Shown one piece after another: positions 1 through 5,030 of a DNA stretch of 5,030 nt. The stretch is from Actinomycetes bacterium (GTDB lineage Bacteria; Actinomycetota; Acidimicrobiia; Acidimicrobiales; RAAP-2), in NCBI GenBank assembly GCA_021800645.1, contig JAJYYT010000182.1, positions 1 through 5,030 on the forward strand. The letters run 5' to 3'. Within the stretch, counting starts at the first letter, position 1. Each line of letters opens with the position of its first letter. The notes below the pieces were generated by a model, which was not told the DNA's origin, made no database searches, and was given only the letters and a program-made list of their open reading frames with translations. Both the position numbers and the translations under genes were made by a program.

Positions 1-105
1 GTCCGGCTCGACGGCGTCCGGAACAACGGCGTCCGGCTCGACGGCGTCCGGAACAACGGCGTCCGGCTCGACGGCGTCCGGCTCGACGGCGTCCGGAACA
101 ACGGC
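1..105 (+). repeat. 15-bp tandem repeat, seven units in two variants
   Basis: Seven perfect 15-bp units run head to tail. Variant A is GTCCGGCTCGACGGC and variant B is GTCCGGAACAACGGC; they differ only at unit positions 7-10. The order is A-B-A-B-A-A-B. In the reading frame of the surrounding gene they encode SGSTA and SGTTA. The array reaches the window edge, so its true length is unknown. A 15-bp unit keeps frame, so gain or loss of units would change linker length without breaking the gene. Absence of third-position drift between units suggests recent expansion or ongoing homogenisation. Confidence 0.93.
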
Positions 106-1375
106 GTCGACCCCCACGAGCGCCCCGGCATGGTTCACCCTCGCCGCCTCCGCGACCCCTCAGCAAAGCGCGACAGCGAACGCATTCCCTGCTCAGAAGA
201 CCACACCGACGTCCTCGACGGGCTCGATCGCGCTCGCGGGCGTCACCACACCCTCCACTCCCGCGACGTCGACATCCACCCCTGGAGCGACCTCGTCCAC
301 GGTCGTGACCTTGACCACGGAGACGAGATCGTCTTCGTGCGCGACTTCGTCTGCGTCGTCGACGCCGACGCCGGCCCTCCCGGCGACAGCGACCGACACG
401 ACCCCGTCTGCGACGCTGGCGTCGGCCGACCGATCTCAGAGCTCCGCCCTCGTGCTCCCCCTCGCAGCGTGCACAGGCGTCACAGGGTTCCCAGGGGTCA
501 CCGTGCCGACGTCGGTCGCTCCCCTCACCTCCTCCGTACCGGGCGCCGCACTGAGCACGGGGTTCCTGGACATGACGACGATCGGCGGTTGCGCCGCTTT
601 CCAAGGAACAGGGCTCGTGACGCCGACCCCCTCCACACCGGGCTCGACAGCCCCGGTCCGCGTCAACGTCGACGCGTGCGTCGCCGAGAAGGGCTCCGTC
701 CTCGCAATGGACGTGACCGGCGCGACAGGCCAGGAGGTCCAGCTCGTCGGCCTGCTCGTCGCGCGACCATCCGCCACAGGCACGGGCAATGTCGTGGACC
801 TCTTCCGCGGGAACGTGAGCGTGGCGACGCCCTTGGGCACCACCGCACCCGAGGGCGCCGGCACGCCTGCGGCCACCACCGGACAGGTCGGGACGATCCC
901 GTGGGGTCTGTCCGGAGAGTTCGTCGCCGAAGCGCAGGTGCAGCAGAATGCCGGGACGGGCTCGCTCACCGTGCTCTTCGTCCGGCCCGGCGATCCAGCC
1001 ACAGCGAACCCGACGACGACACCGGGCGGATCGACGGCGTCGGCCACCAGCTCCGGCACGACCTCGCCCGCAAGCGGCACGACCCCAGGCGCTCCAAGGG
1101 CGGCGGCGAGCACGCAGACGGTCTCACCGAGCGCGAACAGGGTCGTCGAGCGCCTTGCGGTGCCGACGACGGCCTCAGCGCAGGGCGGAGGCCTGTCGAC
1201 CCGCCTCGAGCCGAGCCACCCAGCGTCCGGCCACCTTTCCGCGTCGTGGGGACGGAGGGAAGGGGAACGCTCGAAAGGTCGAGGGTGGTCCCCTACGGCC
1301 CGAGGTCGTCCGTCGACGAGAGGTGTCCGGCAACGACGCCCCTCGGCCGGGTGGCATCTCTCCGCGCGCTGGTGA
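2..1375 (+). CDS. Ser/Thr/Ala-rich repeat protein, probably secreted; 5' end outside window
   Basis: The frame is open from base 2 to a TGA at 1373-1375 (457 residues seen), with no start codon needed because the gene enters from the left. I do not recognise the family. Residues 1-35 are SGSTA/SGTTA pentapeptides. Residues 36-145 are a T/S/P/A-rich, probably disordered or wall-spanning stretch. About residues 146-335 look folded: alternating hydrophobic beta-type strands (for example VQLVGLLVARP and LTVLFVRP) and cysteines near 157, 197 and 226, with one more at 113 in the linker. A second S/T/G-rich linker follows (GGSTASATSSGTT, about 342-354). Composition suggests an exported surface protein, but its signal peptide would lie upstream. 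The plus strand was chosen because the mirrored minus frame is broken by stops at 193 and 436. G/C at third positions drops in the last ~45 codons, which become Arg/Trp-rich, so the true C-terminus may lie in another frame. Confidence 0.6.
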   Translation, partial: SGSTASGTTASGSTASGTTASGSTASGSTASGTTASTPTSAPAWFTLAASATPQQSATANAFPAQKTTPTSSTGSIALAGVTTPSTPATSTSTPGATSSTVVTLTTETRSSSCATSSASSTPTPALPATATDTTPSATLASADRSQSSALVLPLAACTGVTGFPGVTVPTSVAPLTSSVPGAALSTGFLDMTTIGGCAAFQGTGLVTPTPSTPGSTAPVRVNVDACVAEKGSVLAMDVTGATGQEVQLVGLLVARPSATGTGNVVDLFRGNVSVATPLGTTAPEGAGTPAATTGQVGTIPWGLSGEFVAEAQVQQNAGTGSLTVLFVRPGDPATANPTTTPGGSTASATSSGTTSPASGTTPGAPRAAASTQTVSPSANRVVERLAVPTTASAQGGGLSTRLEPSHPASGHLSASWGRREGERSKGRGWSPTARGRPSTRGVRQRRPSAGWHLSARW

Positions 1376-1413
1376 TCGAGAGAATCTTCACGCCTGGGCC
1401 CGAGCGCTGAGTG

Positions 1414-1475
1414 CCTGCCGCGGCCTCGTGCCGAGCGAGCCGGGTGACGCCGTTCGCCGGCTCTCGAGCGGCAGG
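1414..1475. terminator. Large imperfect inverted repeat in convergent gap; possible bidirectional terminator
   Basis: The outer arms CCTGCCGC (1414-1421) and GCGGCAGG (1468-1475) are perfectly complementary over 8 bp. Inside them GAGCCGG (1437-1443) pairs with CCGGCTC (1457-1463) over 7 bp around a 13-nt loop. A short side stem CTCG-TGC-CGAG fits on the left arm, giving a three-way-junction shape. The outer arm abuts the stop codon of the minus-strand Kelch gene (1478-1476), and the plus-strand gene ends about 40-100 bases to the left. The place suits a shared terminator, but no T-tract follows on either strand, so intrinsic termination is not shown. Confidence 0.45.
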
Positions 1476-2477
1476 TCAGCCGTGGAGCAGCCAGGTTGTC
1501 CGCAGCACGTCGTTCTCCCGGTGAACACCGCCGAAGAGGACCGCGCTCGAGGTGGCGGTGTCGTAGGCCATCGAGGCGCCGTAGCGTGCAGGAGGACTGC
1601 TCGGAAGAAGGAGCTTCGACCAGCTCCCATCCCAGGTCCACGTTGTGCCCAAGGCCGCGTGCGTCCCGAAGCCGCCGAAGAGGACGAGAGACGCTCGGGC
1701 GGCGTCGTACACCATCGACGCCTGCTCGCGCGCCGGAGGGGCCACGTGCGTGACCACCCGCGTCCACCTGCTCCCGTCGAAGCTCCACGTTGTGCTCAAC
1801 GGGGAGCTCTTCGTGTACAAGCCGCCGAACAGCACGAGCGATCCGGTCGCGGCGTCGTAGCACATCGCGGCGCCCGACCGAGGCCGCGGACCGACCGCGG
1901 CTCCCTCCCGGGACCAGCGCGCGCCGTTCCAGCTCCAGGTTGTGCCGAGCGCGAGCCCCGTCGGCCCCTTTCCTCCGAACAGGACCACGGTGCCGGTGCG
2001 CGGGTCGTACGCCATGGACGCCGCCAGACGAGGAGAGGGCCCTCGCTGCGGGAGGACCTCGCTCCACGTGGAGCCGTTCCAGCTCCACGTTGTGCCGAAG
2101 ATCCTTCCTGTGCCCGTCCCCCCGAAGAGCAGCACCGTCCCGGTGGCGGCGTCGTACGCGATGGAGGCCCCGTAGCGCGCGGGGGGGCTCCTCGGCGGCG
2201 AGAGCTTCGTCCAAACCGACCCGTTCCAGCTCCACGTTGTGCGTAGCGCACCCCTGCTCGGGCTGTCCCCGCCGAAGAGCACCACCGTCCTCGTCGCCGG
2301 GTCGTAGACGGCCGCAGCCCCCGACCTCGACAAGGGTTCGGGGCTCGGAGACACCGCCGACCAGGTCACCTCGGCCGGCGCGGCCCCTCCAGTCGGTGCC
2401 GTCGCGCCAAAGCCGAAGCCGACGGCCGCCAGGGCACCGAGGGTCAGCGCGAGCGAGATCCAGCCCCTCTTCACCAC
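1476..2477 (-). CDS. Secreted six-bladed Kelch-type beta-propeller protein
   Basis: A 333-residue protein of the Kelch/galactose-oxidase-propeller type. A basic N-terminus (VKRGW) leads into a hydrophobic stretch (residues ~6-28) and an Ala/Gly-rich region, a Sec-type signal peptide without a lipobox cysteine, so a free exported protein is expected. Six repeats of 48-50 residues follow. Each has a small-residue strand and [AV]YD, then VLFGG (FGG at about 68, 118, 167, 217, 267 and 315), then TTW.W.G..W. The last repeat stops at TTWLLHG, and the missing W.x.SPSPEP strand lies just after the signal peptide (about 37-48), so the ring probably closes N- to C-terminally. No catalytic residues or extra domain are seen; such propellers usually bind protein or glycan, and the ligand here is unknown. 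The GTG start at 2477 follows AAAGGGGG by 5 nt; GTG at 2474 (8 nt) is equally possible. An ATG at 2537 lies upstream of this site and would put about 20 polar residues before the signal peptide, so it is disfavoured. Confidence 0.88.
   Translation of the reverse strand: MVKRGWISLALTLGALAAVGFGFGATAPTGGAAPAEVTWSAVSPSPEPLSRSGAAAVYDPATRTVVLFGGDSPSRGALRTTWSWNGSVWTKLSPPRSPPARYGASIAYDAATGTVLLFGGTGTGRIFGTTWSWNGSTWSEVLPQRGPSPRLAASMAYDPRTGTVVLFGGKGPTGLALGTTWSWNGARWSREGAAVGPRPRSGAAMCYDAATGSLVLFGGLYTKSSPLSTTWSFDGSRWTRVVTHVAPPAREQASMVYDAARASLVLFGGFGTHAALGTTWTWDGSWSKLLLPSSPPARYGASMAYDTATSSAVLFGGVHRENDVLRTTWLLHG
1485..2330 (-). repeat. Six tandem Kelch-blade coding repeats, period 144-150 bp
   Basis: Related ~150-bp segments encode the propeller blades. 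On the plus strand the most conserved core reads like AGCTCCACGTTGTG and recurs close to 2230, 2082, 1932, 1783 and 1636, with a weaker last copy near 1490. It corresponds to the TTWSWNG segment of each blade. Spacing between successive FGG codons is 150, 147, 150, 150 and 144 bp. The copies are diverged at DNA level outside the core, so this is an old internal duplication kept by protein structure rather than a fresh tandem array. Confidence 0.8.
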
Positions 2478-2482
2478 GAGAG

Positions 2483-2490
2483 CCCCCTTT
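2483..2490 (-). promoter_or_regulatory. Ribosome binding site deciding the Kelch gene start
   Basis: On the minus strand AAAGGGGG lies 5 nt before a GTG at 2477 and 8 nt before a second GTG at 2474. It supports starting the protein directly at its signal peptide rather than at the ATG at 2537. I found no convincing -35/-10 pair for this gene further upstream. Confidence 0.6.
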
Positions 2491-2668
2491 TCCGCCGACG
2501 AGCGGTGGTCGCCTCCGGACGACTGTCGCCGGTCCAAGCAGCTCTCCGGGTCCGGCGGACGATCCGAGCCTACCGTTCGCTCGCGGCGTCCAGGGGCACG
2601 TCGCTCCGCCGCGGACCATCAGGCGCCGCGACCGGAGGAAGCTCGTCCCGCAGGTTCCGTACGATTCC

Positions 2669-2697
2669 TCGACGTGACCGGCTGGAGCACGTATGGT
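2669..2697 (+). promoter_or_regulatory. Putative sigma70-type promoter of the permease gene
   Basis: TCGACG (2669-2674, 4 of 6 matches to TTGACA) and TATGGT (2692-2697, 4 of 6 to TATAAT) are separated by exactly 17 nt. The expected transcript start near 2704 would give a leader of only about 23 nt before the ATG at 2727. The site lies in the divergent region between the Kelch gene and the permease. The call rests on motif match and position only. Confidence 0.5.
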
Positions 2698-2715
2698 GCG
2701 GGCGACCTGACCAAC

Positions 2716-2723
2716 GAGGGGGA
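2716..2723 (+). promoter_or_regulatory. Ribosome binding site of the permease gene
   Basis: GAGGGGGA ends 3 nt before the ATG at 2727, with its purine core about 5-8 nt away. It sets the start of the permease. The same frame stays open further upstream to about 2505, but that extension runs through the promoter-like region and reads as Arg/Ser-rich sequence unlike the family. Confidence 0.7.
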
Positions 2724-2726
2724 CCA

Positions 2727-4229
2727 ATGACGACGGCGCTGACAAGGGACGTCCCGTCCCTCGGAGACCTGCCCGAGTCGGACGAGCCGTTCCACGTCGA
2801 GACGCACGGGGTGGACTACATCTCGCTTGGTGAGCGCTGGGCGAAACCGAGCGACGTCGGCTGGATGTGGGCGGGCGCGAGCGTCCAGGTCGAGTACTTC
2901 ATCTACGGCGCCATCCTCATGACCTTCGGGTTCACCTTCTGGCAGGCCCTCTCGATCATCGTCATCGGGAACCTCTCGTACCTGCTGCTCGGGCTCTCGA
3001 GCCTCCAGGGCCCGCAGGCCGGCACGACCGTGTTCGGCACCAACCGCGCCGCCTACGGGCCGAACGGGTCGCGCGGCATCGCCTTCTTCAACTGGATCAC
3101 CCAGCTCGGGTTCGAGGTCGAGGGCATCTTCCTCATCGTCCTGGCCGGAGCCGTGCTCACCGAGAAGGCCGGCTTCGGCGTCGGCGACCCGACCAAGATC
3201 GTCTTCGTGATCGTGGCGGTCGCCATCCAGGGCGTCCTGCCGTTCCTCGGCCACGCCACCATGGTGAAGGTGCTGCGCTGGCTGGCGATCCCCTTCCTCG
3301 TCATCTTCGCCATCCTGCTGGGCTTCGCGGTCCCGCACGCGACCACGACCGCTGTCGCGCACGGCGCGGACTGGCAGACCTACATGGAGGGCTTGGCGTT
3401 CACGATCACGTTGTCAGGGCTCGGGTGGACCGAGTGCGGGAACGACTACTCGCGCTACTGCCGACCGAATGCCAAGAAGTCCTCGATCGTCGGCTGGGTC
3501 TTCGTCGCGACCGCGATCCCAGAGATCCTGGTGATGCTCCTGGGCGCCGCCGTGTACACCTTCGTCAAGGGCGCCGGCGTCACAGGGTCGACGTTCAAAG
3601 CCCTGTCGCAGCAGAGCATCATCCCGTCGTGGTTCGTGGTGCTCTTCCTCGTCTTCGCGATCCTGCAGATCTTCGCGATCAACGGTCTCGACCTGTACTC
3701 CTCGGGGGTCACCCTCCAGGCCATGGGCGTGCCGGTGAAGCGCTACGTCGCAGTGGTGATCGACTGCCTGATCGTCCTCGGGTTCACCATCTTCGCCGTC
3801 CTGAGCACGTCGTTCTCCTCCTACTTGAAGGACTTCGTCGACGTGGTGATCGTCTGGATCGCCCCGTGGTTCGGCATCTACATGGTCGACTGGATCCTGC
3901 GCCGGTTCAAGTACGTGCCGGCGCAGCTCCAGCGCACCGGCCGCGACAGCCTCTACTACCGCAGCGGGGGTTTCTTCTGGCCGGCGATCGTCGCCCAGGT
4001 CGTGGGGATGTTCGCGGCCATCTCGGCCCTGTCGGCCACCTTCCACCTGCCGACCTGGTTGAACGAGGTCACGTACGCGACCCGCGACCCCCACGGCTAC
4101 GGCGCCGACTTCAGCATCTACCTCGGCATCGGGGTCGCTGCGATCGTCTACCTCGTGCTCGCGTTCTCGAGCGTGCGCAAGCAGGCCGCCGAGCAGGAAC
4201 GGATCCTCGCGGCGGGGCCCTTGGAGTAG
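2727..4229 (+). CDS. NCS1-family permease (cytosine/purine/uracil/allantoin type)
   Basis: A complete 500-residue integral membrane protein of the nucleobase:cation symporter-1 family (Transp_cyt_pur type), close to the usual family length. It should move a nucleobase, allantoin, hydantoin or similar small heterocycle inward with H+ or Na+. About 12 hydrophobic segments are visible, near residues 46-68, 71-92, 118-142, 156-175, 181-203, 219-234, 253-280, 300-320, 338-360, 367-390, 416-438 and 462-481. Family-like motifs are GPQAGTTVFGTNRAAYGPNG (95-114) after the second segment, GWTECGNDYSRYCRP (233-247) at the sixth, and AINGLDLYSSG (317-327) in the eighth. The cytosolic N-terminus is about 45 residues and acidic. 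No catabolic gene for a nucleobase or allantoin adjoins it, so the substrate cannot be named. It is transcribed alone, with its own promoter candidate and ribosome binding site, and faces the helicase gene tail to tail. Confidence 0.92.
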   Translation: MTTALTRDVPSLGDLPESDEPFHVETHGVDYISLGERWAKPSDVGWMWAGASVQVEYFIYGAILMTFGFTFWQALSIIVIGNLSYLLLGLSSLQGPQAGTTVFGTNRAAYGPNGSRGIAFFNWITQLGFEVEGIFLIVLAGAVLTEKAGFGVGDPTKIVFVIVAVAIQGVLPFLGHATMVKVLRWLAIPFLVIFAILLGFAVPHATTTAVAHGADWQTYMEGLAFTITLSGLGWTECGNDYSRYCRPNAKKSSIVGWVFVATAIPEILVMLLGAAVYTFVKGAGVTGSTFKALSQQSIIPSWFVVLFLVFAILQIFAINGLDLYSSGVTLQAMGVPVKRYVAVVIDCLIVLGFTIFAVLSTSFSSYLKDFVDVVIVWIAPWFGIYMVDWILRRFKYVPAQLQRTGRDSLYYRSGGFFWPAIVAQVVGMFAAISALSATFHLPTWLNEVTYATRDPHGYGADFSIYLGIGVAAIVYLVLAFSSVRKQAAEQERILAAGPLE

Positions 4230-4274
4230 CGCCCGTCGAGCAGCGCCGCACCTCCGGGGCACCGAGGAGCGAAG

Positions 4275-4288
4275 CCCGGCCGCCCGGG
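4275..4288. terminator. Small GC hairpin between convergent permease and helicase genes
   Basis: CCCGG (4275-4279) and CCGGG (4284-4288) can pair around the 4-nt loop CCGC, in the 82-bp gap between the two stop codons. There is no T-tract on either strand. Position suggests a shared transcript end, but such short GC stems arise easily by chance at this base composition. Confidence 0.2.
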
Positions 4289-4311
4289 ACGGCGCCGTAC
4301 GAACGTTGACC

Positions 4312-5030
4312 TCAGACGGCGAGCTCCCCCAGCACCTGCTCGGCGTCCACGATGCGGTAGGCGTAGCCCTGCTCGGCGAGGAAACGTTGGCGGCGGACGG
4401 CGAACTCCTGGTCGTTCGTGTCGCGGGCCACCACCGAGTAGAAGTGGGCCTGGCGGCCGTCGTGCTTGGGCCTGAGCAGGCGGCCCAGGCGCTGGGCCTC
4501 CTCCTGGCGGCTCCCGAAGGTGCCCGACACCTGGATGGCCACGCTCGCCTCCGGGAGGTCGATGGAGAAGTTCGCGACCTTCGACACGACGAGCACCGGG
4601 ATCTCGCCCGCACGGAAGGAGGCGAAGAGCCGCTCGCGCTCGGCGGTCGACGTCGCCCCCGTGAGGACCGGGGCGCCCAGGCGCCGTCCGAGCACCTCCA
4701 GCTGGTCCAGGAACTGGCCGATCACCAGCGTCGGCTCCCCGGCGGCGACCGCGCCAGCGCACAACGCCTCGACGACGGCGAGCTTGGAGCGGGCGGTCGC
4801 CCCCGCCCGGTACCGGTCGGCCGGCTCGGCCAGGGCGTAGGCCATGCGCTCCTCGTCGGCCAGCGTCACCCGCACCTCGGTGCAGGAGGCCGGGGCGATG
4901 TACCCCTGGGCCTCCACGTCGCGCCACGGCACGTCGAACCGCTTGGGGCCGATGAGGCTGAAGACGTCGCCCTCCTTGCCGTCCTCGCGGACCAAGGTGG
5001 CGGTGAGCCCGAGGCGCCGACGGCTCTGGA
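4312..5030 (-). CDS. XPB/ERCC3-like DNA repair helicase, C-terminal part (5' end outside window)
   Basis: The frame enters from the right edge (first full codon 5028-5026) and ends with TGA at 4314-4312, giving the last 238 residues. This is an SF2 helicase of the XPB/Ssl2 type, which in eukaryotes opens DNA in nucleotide excision repair and transcription. In bacteria the family is common in actinomycetes and its repair role is less clear. The fragment starts at motif III (LTAT, residues 8-11), followed by VREDGKEGDVFSLIGPKR, whose R-E-D triplet (14-16) matches the RED motif described for XPB. Motif IV is TLVIGQFLDQL (100-110), motif V is VLVVSKVANFSIDLPEA (145-161), and motif VI is QEEAQRLGRLLRPK (175-188) with the arginine finger-type residues. 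The tail AHFYSVVARDTNDQEFA and QGYAYRIVDAE is typical of bacterial XPB. Walker A and DEAH motifs lie outside the window. No frameshift or missing motif is seen. Confidence 0.95.
   Translation of the reverse strand, partial: QSRRRLGLTATLVREDGKEGDVFSLIGPKRFDVPWRDVEAQGYIAPASCTEVRVTLADEERMAYALAEPADRYRAGATARSKLAVVEALCAGAVAAGEPTLVIGQFLDQLEVLGRRLGAPVLTGATSTAERERLFASFRAGEIPVLVVSKVANFSIDLPEASVAIQVSGTFGSRQEEAQRLGRLLRPKHDGRQAHFYSVVARDTNDQEFAVRRQRFLAEQGYAYRIVDAEQVLGELAV

Larger units (their letters stand above)
2478..2726. other. Divergent intergenic region between Kelch gene and permease
   Basis: About 250 bp separate the two divergent starts. It contains the permease promoter candidate and both ribosome binding sites. 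Upstream of the Kelch gene I see only weak -10-like matches (for example TAGGCT on the minus strand near 2568-2573) with no well-spaced -35. No clear operator palindrome was found; GTCC-GGC-GGAC at 2550-2560 has arms of only 4 bp. Frames running through this region have no family resemblance. Confidence 0.6.

Noticed and set aside
1..105. CRISPR-like array
   Set aside because: The units are contiguous 15-mers without spacers and translate in frame as a pentapeptide repeat.
193..399. A short Val/Asp-rich minus-strand frame opposite the S/T/A-rich gene
   Set aside because: It is the mirror of Thr/Ser codons on the plus strand, is only 68 codons long and has no visible ribosome binding site in support.
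1050..1190. Signal-peptide-like hydrophobic run on the minus strand (ALGETVCVLAAALGAPGVV)
   Set aside because: No ribosome binding site precedes it, the minus frame stops at 436 without a recognisable domain, and the plus frame over the same bases is continuous from the window edge.
436..2745. A 769-codon open frame on the minus strand spanning three genes' territory
   Set aside because: It overlaps the Kelch gene in another frame and mirrors the S/T/A-rich gene with shared third codon positions, so high G/C alone keeps it open. Its product is a patchwork of Arg/Gly-rich and Val/Pro-rich sequence with no domain, while the frames used have clear repeats or a continuous reading.
2867..4309. 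A 480-codon plus-strand frame inside the permease gene, and long antisense frames at 2619-3362 and 3414-4613
   Set aside because: All are Arg/His/Asp- or Glu-rich shadows of the permease and helicase genes, which have clear family motifs in their own frames.
4148..4927. A 259-codon minus frame overlapping the helicase
   Set aside because: It is the out-of-frame Gly/Arg/Pro-rich shadow of the XPB-like gene, whose motifs III-VI are intact in the chosen frame.

Overview
The window is GC-rich throughout (roughly two thirds G+C, strong G/C bias at third codon positions). It carries an XPB/ERCC3-type helicase whose sequence resembles the actinobacterial form. With a GC-rich NCS1 permease and secreted Ser/Thr/Ala-rich and Kelch-type proteins, this suggests an actinomycete-like chromosome (Actinomycetota, perhaps Acidimicrobiia). 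The phylum is an inference from protein style; there is no rRNA or other marker.

Layout: (1) Bases 2-1375, plus strand: the 3' part of a gene for a Ser/Thr/Ala-rich, presumably exported protein. It opens on a perfect 15-bp tandem repeat coding for SGSTA/SGTTA pentapeptides and contains one compact beta-rich region. Its last ~45 codons look out of frame. (2) Bases 1376-1475: a convergent gap holding a large imperfect inverted repeat. (3) Bases 1476-2477, minus strand: an exported six-bladed Kelch-type beta-propeller protein with a signal peptide. (4) Bases 2478-2726: a divergent intergenic region with a good sigma70-like promoter for the permease. (5) Bases 2727-4229, plus strand: a complete 500-residue NCS1-family nucleobase/allantoin-type permease with 12 predicted membrane segments. 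(6) Bases 4230-4311: a short convergent gap with a small GC hairpin. (7) Bases 4312-5030, minus strand: the C-terminal half of an XPB-like DNA helicase, cut by the window edge.

The genes alternate in direction (+, -, +, -), so no two share an operon. I see no sign that they form one pathway: two encode cell-surface or secreted proteins, one a transporter and one a DNA repair helicase. I found no mobile element, CRISPR array, RNA gene or defence system, and nothing that I would call a new biological system. The most unusual parts are the S/T/A-rich repeat protein with its doubtful 3' end and the structured convergent gap next to it.
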